Source: Lottia gigantea (taxonomy: Eukaryota; Mollusca; Gastropoda; Lottiidae). Taken from it: a stretch of 64,000 nt of DNA. Every line of letters begins with the position of its first letter. Within the stretch, counting starts at the first letter, position 1. The position numbers and the translations under genes were made by a program. Below the pieces are notes generated by a model that had not been told where the DNA came from, searched no databases, and saw only the letters and a list, made by a program, of their open reading frames with translations. Below, one piece after another: positions 10,496 through 22,845 of this stretch. Where the stretch lies: assembly GCF_000327385.1 (NCBI RefSeq), contig NW_008710049.1, positions 1,987,079 to 2,051,078 of the forward strand. Direction: 5' to 3'.

Positions 10496-12118
10496 CCACG
10501 TTAGAAGGTGTATCGTATAAATTTTAATAAATAAAAACACATAGCTGTGAATCAAATACTAGCAACAGCGAAGGAAATTGTCAATATTAATATAGGAAGT
10601 ATTAACTTATAAATAGTTAATACCTTTTTTTTTACCTCATTCATAGAAGATAGTAATATTTACTCAACTTCAAGAGCACAGTAAACTATGGGTAACTAAG
10701 GCGTTGGGTATTATTACAAAAACGCCAAGTATGATTACAAAGAAGCTATATATGGTTACAAAAAATTACCAAGAATCACCCTACCTAACTCGGCCCATAC
10801 GTCAGTAAGGCTTCTTGTTTGTGTACGATCATGTTACAATCGAAATGACTGCAACATCAATTAAGTTAAACTTTATGTCAGACTTATGAAAACGCCATCA
10901 TAGTTTCGTTCTGACTCTGAAAGGCTGCAAGTCTGCCAGTTACAACCTTGTTTTCAAAGTTATACAGCTGTCTGTGAGAATTTCTACTCTGACTTCCCAT
11001 TGTAACGTATTATGCTGGAGTGTACAAAAACCTAGTCAATGACATTTTGCTTATGACTCAACACATGATGACAGTTTTAACTTAATAACTATGCTTATTT
11101 TGACCTTCAAGGCAGTTTATTGCTTGAAGAAGCTTTCTATCATTTTTGCTATGTTGTCAAAATTGTGTATCATGTAAAATACATACTACTTTCCGCACAT
11201 AAGCCAAATTCTATTCGGAGAAATTCATGCAAATATGCGAGAACTAATTTGCTAAGATTTTTGGATGAATAAGGTATAATATCAATTAATATTTATTGCT
11301 GACGAAGCCTTAATTCAAGTAAAAAAAAATTAATAGTCTGTTCGTGTTTCCTTATAAATATCCAGGTTAATAATGAATTTAAAAATAAATTAATTGATGT
11401 TTAACCTGAAATGATTGGGGCTAAGTAGTGAATAGTACAACTAATTAATTTAATTAATACAGGTTTAATTAACCACCGGCAATTTCTCTATTTAGACTTC
11501 ATTTTTTTCTACTTATTTACATCCCACCATTATATCACGCCCTGTTCAGTGAGTTCATTTTCTTTATTGATAACGCAAATGTGTTCTTCAGGTCTTGAAA
11601 AAACCAACCAATTTCATTACTGCAACTAAACACCATACAGCATAACTTGCCACTCCGAATAATCAAGTCTGGCTAGGGGCCTGAATATGTTTACTTCAAA
11701 TATATTTCCAGAGTTGCTGTCTATACAGGCTAATCGAACCGGGGCTGTTCATGTTATCGTGTATATGAGATTCAATTGTTCCATATTTTCCACTTATTTG
11801 GCATTGTTAAATAGCTCTTATGTGACCTGATAGTTCACTAAGTCTATCTAAGTGGAGTTTATTTCTGCTTTTACTAGATTTTAAGCATACATTTAGTGGT
11901 CTTCTATCTAAATATTTTACATTATATCGCAGTGAACAATCTGATTAAATTGGAGATTTTTGTGCTTTGTTCTTTCGTTGATCTTGCAAAATTCTTCAAT
12001 AAATTACTTTCAGTAGAATAGAACGCAACATCTCTCAGTGTTGTCTTTTAGAATAATACGGGTAAAATACGAGAGAAGTCCATACTTAGGTAACAATGAA
12101 TAATTATATCCTTGATTC

Positions 12119-12292
12119 AGTGGCGGAGCCAAAGAAGGAGGGGGGAGGGTGCTGGGCAGAGGGTGCAGCCGCCCCCTTCGCAGCCCCAAAAGCAAGTCTC
12201 TCGGGCAAAAATCTAATAAATAGGCGAGAAGTTCGGGCAATTTCAGATATTTGCCTCCCCTCCCTTGGGCATAAACCTGGCTCAGCCACTAC
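12119..12292. mobile_element. GC-rich MITE, imperfect terminal inverted repeats
   Basis: The left end CAGTGGCGGAGCCA pairs with the reverse complement of the right end (TAGTGGCTGAGCCA). The ~174-bp element is markedly more GC-rich than its surroundings. The CAGTGGCG-type terminus is common among hAT-like elements, but no clear 8-bp target duplication is visible, so the superfamily is uncertain. Confidence 0.6.
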
Positions 12293-13135
12293 CCTCACCT
12301 TTTATTGAACAGAGCAACTGATTGGTTAAAAATTATATGACATAGAACATGAGATGGATGACAATTTAGTCAGATCATGAATATAACACACATAAAAAAA
12401 GACACGAAGAGGAAGTTCCAGATTTGCATTTTATCGTTGTGAAGATTGTTTGTTCTCGCAAAGTGACATTAATTATTTCATGCTGACATCTTTACAATCT
12501 TCCTCATTCCACTGACAACTGACTTTGCCATTCGTCAACATCAATGATTGTTTTTTCACCAGAACTGTGTAGAAAAGTCCTTTAAAGCCATCCTCTATTC
12601 AGTGTTGGAATTTCAAAAATATCAAATACACCATGATTGATAAGATCTCAAAGACAGAAAGTACTTACTCGCAATATTTTCCAATTACAGCTTTACTTAC
12701 TAGGAAGTTAGTGGGATATCATGCAAGTTGTTTCAGTTTAGTGTCTGAATTTGAATAGTTTATTAGTTCAGTGGTGACATATATTGCTCATCACTAGTCT
12801 ATTTTCTATGACAGTTAAGTTTTGGAAAGAACGAAAGATAATATCGTTGTTTAGAGGTATAATACAATATAAACTTATAAGTACTGTACGGACAATGGGG
12901 GCTTAATTAGAATATATACTAATAATCGAAACAAAAGTTTAAATCCAGTTTTTATGAATCCAACGACTTGCGTACATGAAAATATTACATATAAGCAATT
13001 GCCCGATAGAAATATACAATGACTTGAGATAGAGAGTATCAAAAGGATCGATATCCACTTACAAATCTGTATTTTTAATCCTATATTTTGTATTTATCTC
13101 AAGTTTTGAAGCCATTCGAGATTATGGCACAGCTC

Positions 13136-13755
13136 TGACATATTGAAGCTGTCCAATCTCTTGACATATTAAAGCTGCCCTATCTCGTGACATATTGAAG
13201 CTGTCCTGTCTCTTAACGTATTAAACCTGCCCTATCTCTTGACATAATAATTGAAGCTGTCCTATCTCTTGACATATTGAAGCTGTCCAATCTCTTAACA
13301 TATTAAACCTGCCCTATCTCTTGACATATTAAACCTGCCCTATCTCATAATTATTAAAGCTGCCCTTTCTCTTGACATATTGAAGCAGTCCTATCTCTTG
13401 ACATATTGAAGCTGTCCAATCTCTTGATATATTGAAGCAGTCCTATCTCTTGACATATTGAAGCTGTCCAATCTCTTGACATATTGAAGCTGTCCAATCT
13501 CTTGATATATTGAAGCTGCCCTTTCTCTTGACATATTGAAGCAGTCCTATCTCTTGACATATTGAAGCTGTCCAATCTCTTGATATATTGAAGCAGTCCT
13601 ATCTCTTGACATATTGAAGCTGTCCAATCTCTTGACATATTGAAGCTGTCCAATCTCTTGATATATTGAAGCTGTCCTATCTCTTGACATATTAAAGCTG
13701 CCCTATCTCGTGACATATTGAAGCTTTTCTTTCTCGTGACATATTGAAGTTGTTC
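13136..13755. repeat. Minisatellite, 26-bp unit
   Basis: About 23 tandem units of 26 bp contain CTTGACATATTGAAGCTGTC, with CTGTCC, CAGTCC or CTGCCC variants. The variants repeat in blocks, which suggests amplification of multi-unit groups. Three units make 78 nt, so a reverse-strand reading frame stays open; that is a repeat artefact. Confidence 0.92.
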
Positions 13756-14345
13756 TATGCATAGAGATATAATAATACCCTTGAAGCCACCTTTAGCTTT
13801 TGTAGAATAATGAATAATATATTATTTCAATATAGTGTATTCATGGTTTAAGTATGCATTCACATTTTCAGCATTGGTATCTATAAATCAACTACTATTT
13901 TATACATATATATAAAACACTGACAATATAAACTTACCTTTATTTCAACATTTATTCAAAACCAATAGAGCGTATAGTTAATTTCTTTACATTCGTTTCT
14001 TGGATATATTGAAGCTGTCCTATCTCTTGACATATTAAAGCTGCCCTATCTCGTGACATATTGAAGCTTTTCTTTCTCGTGACATATTGAAGTTGTTCTA
14101 TGCATAGAGATATAATAATACCCTTGAAGCCACCTTTAGCTTTTGTAGAATAATGAATAATATATTATTTCAATATAGTGTATTCATGGTTTAAGTATGC
14201 ATTCACATTTTCAGCATTGATATCTATAAATCAACTACTATTTTATACATATATATAAAACACTGACAATATAAACTTACCTTTATTTCAACATTTATTC
14301 AAAACCAATAGAGCGTATAGTTAATTTCTTTACATTCGTTTCTTG
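13660..14345. repeat. 343-bp tandem duplication
   Basis: Two adjacent copies (13660-14002 and 14003-14345) are nearly identical; the one difference I noticed is CATTGGTATC against CATTGATATC. The left part of each copy is minisatellite sequence and the right part is unique AT-rich DNA. The near-identity points to a recent event. Confidence 0.92.
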
Positions 14346-17300
14346 GAATTTACTGGTGGATAGTTTCCAAAGTAAAGTTTCCCCTCAGTTAAAACATCTA
14401 CTGTTGAATGAACACACTTTGTAACGTAATTTAAAACTTTTAACAGTAAAACAGTAACTGTCACAAACTGAAAATTCTTTCTAAAATAAGAACCAAAATC
14501 ACAAATAGTTATTATAACTAAAATCTGTTAATCCACAAAACAAACTTTCTTTGTCACAAGTTATAAAGTGTTAGAGGATGAGTTTCACCAGCTATTTTAA
14601 TTAGTGCAACTACTCCAGTGAAGCGCCGATGACAGATTATATGTCTACAGTGTGATATGGTTGGTCAACCTTCATATGTATATATTTGTATATTAAAAAC
14701 TACCGTAATATATTACTTCCCAGTTGCGTGATATCCTTTTCATAAACACCGCCTGTAGAACTAGGCACATACTATCAATATTCACGACAGGTCTTGTATT
14801 GTAAAGTCATTTCGTAATATAGTTAATAATAGAACTTTTCTTGGATTCCTTTACCAATACATAATAAAAAAATTCTAATATTATTGATTGCGAAATAGGA
14901 AAATAACCCCATTGTATTGTGTGATTTGTATGTAAAGAACCTTTTGCTGAAAAACAAAGGGATTTATTCAAAATAACTGAGATAATCCTCATCGACTATG
15001 TGGTGGGAAATAAAAATACCATCCCGGAAGTAAGATAGTTGATGACAACTGGCAGTCACGGTCATGTCTAATTGTTACGTTGAGGCCAATAAGAGTAATT
15101 TGAAGTCCTGGAGTAGAATATAACCAAGACAAATGTGATAATGTTGTAGCATGGCCATCGACATACATTAAAGATCCCTATCCCGAATATAACTTACAGA
15201 AGAGGAGTAAGTACGGCAGGGAGGGAGCGTGAATAATAAATATTTCGATGGAATAACCCTGGCACATTGATTTTTCAATTGGTAGACATCTAACGGAAAT
15301 GTTTAGATACGAATTCAAAACATCTTGTCTGACCTGCTGCAGTCAACATGAGCAGCACTACTCTAATAGATAAACTGGCTATTGTCATACTAGAACAACT
15401 TTATTAGAAAGATAGTCAACTGTGAGGTGTCTCAGTCGTAGCCACACTCAATGAATATTATTCATCAAAGCATTTACATTAAAATAGTTCTCAGGTTCTC
15501 GTGTACTATAGCCTTTTCCCCATGGAAATAATACCACGAGTTTGTCAATAACTTGCTAATGTAAGTCGTTTTTTCATGAAAAATCAAGAGTCAAGTGGAA
15601 ATTATACCATTTAAATGAAGGACGGAATCTTTTGAATTATGATACATGCATAGTCATAGAGAAAAGGCCATTTATTAAACATCAAAGGGTCGTTGATACA
15701 CAGCATACGATGGCTAAAAGTAGTTCCCGAGTATTTGATATACCAAATATATATTGCAATGAAAATTATTGAAAAGAAAAGAGCTGCATCAATATAACGT
15801 CACTGTTTTAGGATATGAACTGTTTTCTGTTTATCGATTTATACATAATGTACCCTCCGAATGTTTGTTCTCAGAATAGATTTCTTTTTCTCTCTCATTT
15901 GATATTCAAAATTAAATTTTAAATTGCTTGTATGAATGACTTTGGGTGTAAGCCAAATTATAAATGGCTAAATATTGTGGTTGGTCAATTATTATTGACT
16001 TGAGTTCACCTCTGGCTGCCGACAAGTTTCGAATTAATAATCCTCATTGAGTCGGATAATTTTAAATTTGATGCTAATATTCCAATATAGGACTTAATTT
16101 CAAGGTGCAAAGCAAGCGCAAAATATTGTAGGACTACAAGGCAAAGCAAAGTCTATATTTACTCAAGATAAAAAATCAAGATAAAATTCATGGGAACCCA
16201 AATCAATTTCAAGTACGAAAGACATTACTGTATTACTATGTATTCAATACAGTTGCATTATACTGCATTAGTAGTGTGCCATTGTATGGTATATAATAAT
16301 AGATATAAAGTAAGGGTAATTCAATATCAAAATATCGAGGGGATTTAAAGAACGGGAAACACTATTGAAATGAAATAGGAAGTATAGTATGGTATATTCG
16401 AGCACTTTGTGCACATCGGGGTTTGAATTCAACATAACAACCAATGAACTATATTTTAGGTCGTCAAATAGTATCCAACACAATATATAATATTTGTCTG
16501 TATAGTTTCAATTACTATTTATTATACTTAAAAGTAAAGTGAACTGCTTGTCTTTATGCTTAGGATTCGGACCGAGGTGAGCACAAATGCTCGACTATGT
16601 TGAAAATTAAGTAAGCTCTATCTAGTCAACGGCTTTTACTACAATTAGTTTGTTAATTGGATTGTAGAAAAAGTAAAACTAGACTTTCAAAGACCTCATG
16701 AAATTGGGAAAATCTGATTCTAAGTGAGCACTTTGAACGACTGCAGTCTGCAATCGTCATGTTGATCGCAGTTGCTTGATATGAGCATTTAATCCAATGA
16801 GTTGTTTTGAACTGTGAGGGCACATGAACCCACTTTAAGGATGATAGATATTGAAATGACATCGGGACCAAAGTCATATACTGTGATCATGAAGATAGCG
16901 TAATCTTCCGGTGGGATCTTTTAGGATTCACGACACTTTAAACACCTTCTCCCAATGACAAACGATTTAAAACCTTGCTTTTAGATAATACTGTAATCCC
17001 ACCCTATGTTTGACGTGACAATATATTGGACGTTGGATAATGTATCAGATGTTGTCCAGTTGTTACTAATATTCAGCTGTGACAGTATACCTTCTACCAT
17101 CTGATATTGTACACGAGTTAGTGACTGTCCGGGGGAGCAGGTGCTTGGTTAAATAACAATCGTCTTCACCAATACACCATAGTCAATATTTGAGTTGGAC
17201 CTGTTATTATTTGTATAGACAAAACAAAGATTAGACTGACTTGTACAATGTGTTAGGATTACCAAGTAGGTAGCACAATCCTGGACATGTTAAAATATAC

Positions 17301-17609
17301 AATGGTATGGATTACTTCAGATAAACAATGCGGCAGTCTGCCATGTAAGAAAACATACGCTGACCGCTAGACTTGGAATCACAAAAAAAAAACTCTCAAA
17401 GGCGCTGTATTCTTGCTTTGAAATCAAATGCTGTTTTCTACGACCATCTAGTTGAAAGTAGGAGATGATTTTCTTGATGTAGGGCGAAATGCTTTGAATC
17501 GTTGAATCGTAATTGACATGGGCTCACTTTATTTTGCATTATCACCTTGGTCTGATTTGTTTGATTCGATTTTTCGGAAATTGCCGAGAGTCTCCAAATT
17601 GGAACTTAC

Positions 17610-17810
17610 AATCCAAATATAGCTCTATTCCACCTTCCCAAACGTATGGAAAAACTCCACAAAGAAGTAAGATATGCAATGACCCCAGAACTAATAACCA
17701 GCTACTAATGCAAAATGTATTTTTCCGAATCCAAATATAGCTCAGTCACACCACCTTCGGCTTCCCACGCGTATGAAAAAAAACCCACAATAAGTAAGTT
17801 AGGTAATGAT
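17610..17810. repeat. Diverged local duplication
   Basis: AATCCAAATATAGCTC starts at 17610 and again at 17728. Each is followed in the same order by CCACCTTC, CCCA, CGTATG, an A-run, CCACAA and AAGTAAG. The copies differ by many substitutions and small indels, so the duplication is old. No coding meaning is seen. Confidence 0.65.
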
Positions 17811-18885
17811 GTGAAAGTATGTCAAGGTATAAACTGTTTTCCCAAACTTTTATTGACGTATAGAGACTATTCAGTGCGATATTTAAACAATGACATAGGC
17901 CTACTTTTATTTTATTATATATAGCATGACGTCATTCAAACTTGGAAATTCCCTTTTGTTCTTTTTGAATGACATTGTTTATTTTTAACGTCACACTTTA
18001 TAAGCAAGTTTAGGGTAGGGTCCGCTGGGAAAGTATACTGAATGAAATTTAAGACACCAGCTAATAATAGAATATGTGTTTTTTTCGAATTATTTTTTCC
18101 GCGCTGTGCTGTATATTCAATGCTTTGACGTAAAATGACGTAAACTGTATATGGCTTCCTAGTTTAGAATTTGCTAACTCATTGGATAATTCGAATTAAT
18201 AAAATATTATTAGTGTAGTGCTTAAACGTCAAGGGATAACGCAAAGATTGTTCTTGTTTTACTCTCTAAAATTATGTTAATACAGGACGCATATTGAACA
18301 TTTTATTGAATATGGCCTTTCTTCTCCTGATCGGCTTGATATTTTCAGAAATAAGCATCTTTCCACTCTTTGTCCAATTCTCTTTGCTGAAGGATCTGTA
18401 AGGAGCAAAAATGTGCTGAAGGCCTAGCATCAAAGCGACTCATCCTTTTTTGCGCCATCCAAATTACTTCCGAACAATATTATTATTGGTGTTATGGTGG
18501 CTCGTTCCTGCTACTCTTCTTGGTCTGGGAAATTAAGACCAGATTGCAGATGGCTGGCCCAATGTCGTTGGCACAAAATAGTTGGCGGTTGTCGGCTAAA
18601 CGGTTAGACGCCCCACAGTTATAGGTAAATTCCAGAACAGACATCATATAAAGAAATATGTCGTTTTCTACCTCTGGTGGTTTATCTGAGTAGGTAATTA
18701 GAGTAGTCCAATCGCCTCACCAGGGTGTCCTGACTTACTTTCTTCTATCGATATCAATACTGTTGCCCAAGAGCTAATTGTAATTGACCTGTATATAATT
18801 ATATACATATTAACATATTGATGACGTCAAATTAATTTATTTGGGGATTTCTTACATCAATATCCCTGTTCTCATCTTTTGTCAA

Positions 18886-19110
18886 GGGAGCTGCAGTGAC
18901 TCAGTGAGTTATAGAGCCTACGATTGTCCATGGTTCAATCCCGGCATAGGTCGACTTAATACTTTCGGATTTTTCAACCCGGTTTCCCCCTGTCAGTGAT
19001 GCAGGTGAAGGTGCGGCTGGCACGGGCACTCGAGGAGACGAAAATCTGCAGTCGGTCGTCTTCCACCTTGTTGATAATAACGTGCATAGCATGCAATTGA
19101 AAGGAAAAGG
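18886..19110 (+). mobile_element. tRNA-derived SINE
   Basis: The head has an A-box-like region (GTGACTCAGTGAGTT, 18895-18909) and a strong B box (GGTTCAATCCC, 18932-18942) at tRNA-like spacing. The body shares ordered blocks with the reverse-strand copy at 10245-10495. The 3' end is not sharply defined. Confidence 0.72.
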
Positions 19111-20455
19111 AATCTGATTGGATTATGACGGTCTGTCTTGCAGACGATAAAACTTCGCTAAAAGTTACTCTAGCGCTCTGCAACATACCACGGCAATGAA
19201 TGACATACATTATTTACCGGAACTATGCCACGTTTTTGTTTTTTCCAAGCTTATTTTTTCTTCAGTCTAACTGGTTGGACGAATTAACTTGAAAAAGTAT
19301 CTACTAGTTCGAATGTCACATTTTTCTTGTAAATTTTGTATTTAGTTCAAGGGAGACAACAAATTAAAATGTTCATACGCCTAATATATAATTTCTGAAT
19401 TCCATAATAAAGAATTTATTTTTCATGAACATAAAAACTCAAAAGTCTACAGTCCCGAGTAGTGCATTAGTGTACAACGCTTTTATCATCTATACACTTT
19501 CAATTGGTGATAATTGTCTGATTTACAGATTGGTGATTGAATGATTGATAAATACAACTCATAACTTTGTAATTATCGAGTAGTCGAGTTGATCACTTTA
19601 TATTAAAACTGTCGGCATTTGTTTTGACGTATATCTGGATCACCGAAACTTTCGAGCACACCAATTACCAGTAGATACCCCCTGAATATGCCTGATATCA
19701 CCAATTACGTCTAACTTTTTGACTTTGATTTTGATTAATGGTTAAGAAGCTCTGTATTCGTTTCGGTATTCGAGATGTAGAGAATCAATTGTGATCCATA
19801 TCTGCAAAGTAATGGACTGTCTTGACATTTCTAATCATCAACAAGCTAAGATTTCACTCAAGTAACTTACATCTTTGTTTAAACTACGAAAGAAATTGAC
19901 AATCATCAACCCTTTTCACCAGATCGCATTTGCACAAGATTTCAACCAAGCTTGCACCATTGTTTTCACGAAACTGAAAGAGGCTGTGTACCTCCCTCCC
20001 TTTTTCGAAAACCAAATTAATCTTACAAAGCGAAAATGGGAAGTTCCCCTTTTCAGAAAGAAGAATTGTCGCTTTTACCAATGGCATTTTCTTGGGAAGG
20101 GGCCGCTTTAAGCAACCATAATGATCCAGATACATTGACATACACACGGCTCCACAAAATATTGGAACTATTTTTCTTTCTAAAACATTTTCAATCTCGT
20201 GAGATGTTTTCATTATATACTTATTTATATACTTATCGAATCATACAGCACTTATTTAACGCCATAACACATTTCCCGCCAAAATCATATCCCAGTTGGG
20301 TCGTAGTGCGTTTATTCACGAGCTTACGATCGATATTTCTGCCAATTACTTGACAGTCAACTAGAAAATAAGGAAGAAAACTTGACGGTTTATAACAAAT
20401 TGTTATATAGTTAAACCAGTTTACTGCTGTTCACCATATTGCTATAGTTACTTAC

Positions 20456-20483
20456 AAATTGCATCTGAGGTTGAAGCAGCCAT
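20456..20483 (-). other. Candidate 5' exon with ATG on the minus strand
   Basis: The reverse strand reads ATG, nine codons (MAASTSDAI) and one base, then a consensus donor GTAAGT. Human PIK3AP1 also begins MAAS before its TIR-like domain, which makes this a tempting first exon. Joined directly to the exon at 9196 it is out of frame and would end at once, forming a short upstream ORF overlapping the main start. It is therefore either a 5' leader exon with a uORF, one of two exons with another in between, or unrelated. Confidence 0.35.
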
Positions 20484-20543
20484 TTCGTTGTCTTCGAAAG
20501 AACAGTGCATTTGATTCGATTAAACGTTGTGCATTGACGACAA

Positions 20544-20561
20544 ATGCTCGCTCTCATTAAG
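20544..20561 (+). other. Candidate 5' exon end on the plus strand
   Basis: ATGCTCGCTCTCATTAAG is followed by a strong donor GTAAGA. It lies about 100 bp from, and points away from, the minus-strand donor at 20455. Because the BAIAP3-like start exon at 32966 has an acceptor before its ATG, this could be its leader exon. The ATG here would be out of frame with the main start. Confidence 0.3.
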
Positions 20562-22758
20562 GTAAGAATTTTTGTTGATGACTTTATATTTCAAAACATG
20601 TACATGCATTGGTTTATGTTGTTTCTATTTCATGCAGGAGTAATATGACTTGCAACGAGTAGCCTGATATAGATATGAATCATATGAATATGAATATAAT
20701 ACTCAGCGTGCACCTTAGATAATCCAATGCATAATATATAGAAACCATATCTCTGTAATCAAAGTATTCGCTTTCATACACAATGCAATCGCATATCGGA
20801 AAATCTGCCATCTCTAAAGCTTCCTATTATTGTAAATAAGAAAATCCGCTCCAAGGCATATATGATATTATATGTCAAATGAGGCATTCATAATACAACC
20901 AATTTATTTTAATAACTATCTAATTGCCAATTAGTAGATATGCACATCGCAATAATATGCATGCATGTCCAGTTTATCTGCAATAAAGCAGTTGTAACGA
21001 TTACATGAACGTATCCATAATATTGTGTTCCGTCACCTTCAAATCATTTGTCTTACAAGAGAAGTTCAGACTACAGAAAGGGTTCTTGAGGGCACAAGCG
21101 ACATAAATACTTCAAGGGGATTTATTGCAGATAACAAACATTGTTTACGACATGTGTTTTGAACAGAAAAAAATTCTTCATTGAGGTAGGTGGTTTAAAT
21201 ATGGGATTACAATTACAATATTTCGATTGGTGAGAAGATGAACCAGAGAACTTGCTGCAGGAGATTAACACGGAGATACATTTCAAATCCTGTTATAAAT
21301 TGCAACTACTAAAAGGTTTCAGGATTTGGCAGACAGAATCAACTTTATTGTCAATGTCAAAGTATTAACTGCGATTGGCTGGTTACTAAAGAATCATAGG
21401 CTTGATTTACACCATTAGCTATGTTGCTGAATATCTAAAAGGAATGTAGCGTCAGTGATTATTCTTTAGGCCTACTAAGCTAAATATATTTACAAGGCAG
21501 GATAAATTATTGACCATATCAAAGCTTATCTGTTAGCTCCACAAACCTTAATGGTCGCAATTAAGCTCACATCAGCATCTCTACTTCGTGTATATCACAG
21601 TGTGATTGAGATGATGACAAATACTATTAGTACTAAAACAGTGGACCATTTTACTATGGTACTACAAATCAATTTTACTACCATACCAATAATATAGGAA
21701 CCAATTAATGCATAAAATCTATACTCTAGAGACTGAACCTCCGTTATATTTATCAATATACTTTATTGATCGGGTAATTGTCGATTGCTGTCTGTATATT
21801 TGTTATTTCTTATTACTACATAAACATCAGATTGTAGGTTATATCACTTACAGCTGGTCATATATACACCATAATTAGATTCTTACAATCATTTATTAGT
21901 CTGATATGAAGTGTTATTTTGTTTCTATTGGCATAAATGTTAAATTCTAAGAAAAAATTCTAAGTGGTCATAGCATGCCTACTTTCCAGAAAGTAGCCAT
22001 TTCTTATCTACAGCTACAACGACTAGCGTTGAATGTTTATGACCAGAGCGAGTTTCTAATCGCTGATATTATGGCATTGATAGGCCTACAAACCTTCATC
22101 ATATGTTGATTCCAATGTTTTCATCATTAATATGACATGAAACGGCATGTATCTGTAACTATCTTACAGGAATACATTGACACTATAGTCTTAAAAATTG
22201 CTTTGCCAGCATTTTGGTTATTTTGGTCTAATGATATACCAGTCTTTAAAATATTTTTACATGTTATTTATGTATTTAAATTGCTTCTAAACACAACCAT
22301 TATGATAGAGATTGCAAATCACAGCTCTTTGGTTAGTGAATAATGCATTCAAAAATGTGAAATGTTTTGATCTATTTCCCACGAGTTATGTACGTTGTAA
22401 ATTATTTATATACCATTAAAGATACGTGATGTTTTGATGACAGTTTTTATTTAAAGTGTGTTCTAAGCAAAAGGAATAAGAAGGCAAATACGCCATTATT
22501 TTTAGAATAGCTACCAGTTTGCAGGACCAGACATTTCAACAGTGTATCATCATTACTTCATGATCCGCTTTTTAACAATTTACTTGTACAGAATGTATCT
22601 GCAGGAACTTTATAATGTAGGGTTTTGAACTGAAATTAGGCCAATTTTGTATAATTTATCCTGTAATATCACATTTAGCGAGAAAATGTATTATGAAATA
22701 GACGCCCATATATATGGATCTACATAATTAACATATAACTCATTACCGAAAGGCAGTA

Positions 22759-22845
22759 TTAAAGGGACAGATTCGAGTCTTGAATATAAGTCAATAGTCT
22801 TCAAATGGAAGGCTCAAATTCCGACGGTGAGCTGTGAACACTATT
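22759..22845 (+). mobile_element. Fragment of the TTAA MITE family
   Basis: It begins TTAAAGGGACAGAT like the intact copy at 54618. Further on it shares GGCTCAAATTC, CGACGGTGAGCTGTGA and ACACTATTA in order. The middle is shorter and no right terminal repeat is visible, so it is a deleted or decayed copy. Confidence 0.65.

Larger units (their letters stand above)
9197..20455. other. Long gene-poor stretch left of the divergent 5' region
   Basis: No conserved coding exon was recognised. It probably includes the first intron of the PIK3AP1-like gene. Contents are a SINE copy (10245-10495), a GC-rich MITE (12119-12292), a 26-bp minisatellite (13136-13755), a 343-bp tandem duplication (13660-14345), a diverged local duplication (17610-17810) and a second SINE copy (18886-19110). 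The remaining intervals (10.5-12.1, 14.35-17.6 and 19.1-20.45 kb) show nothing I can support. Confidence 0.5.

Noticed and set aside
13354-13716. 120-codon open frame on the minus strand
   Set aside because: It is the 26-bp minisatellite read in three frames; the peptide repeats every 26 residues and has no other support.
19875-20213. Overlapping open frames on both strands
   Set aside because: No recognisable domain, no supporting splice context, and both strands equally open.
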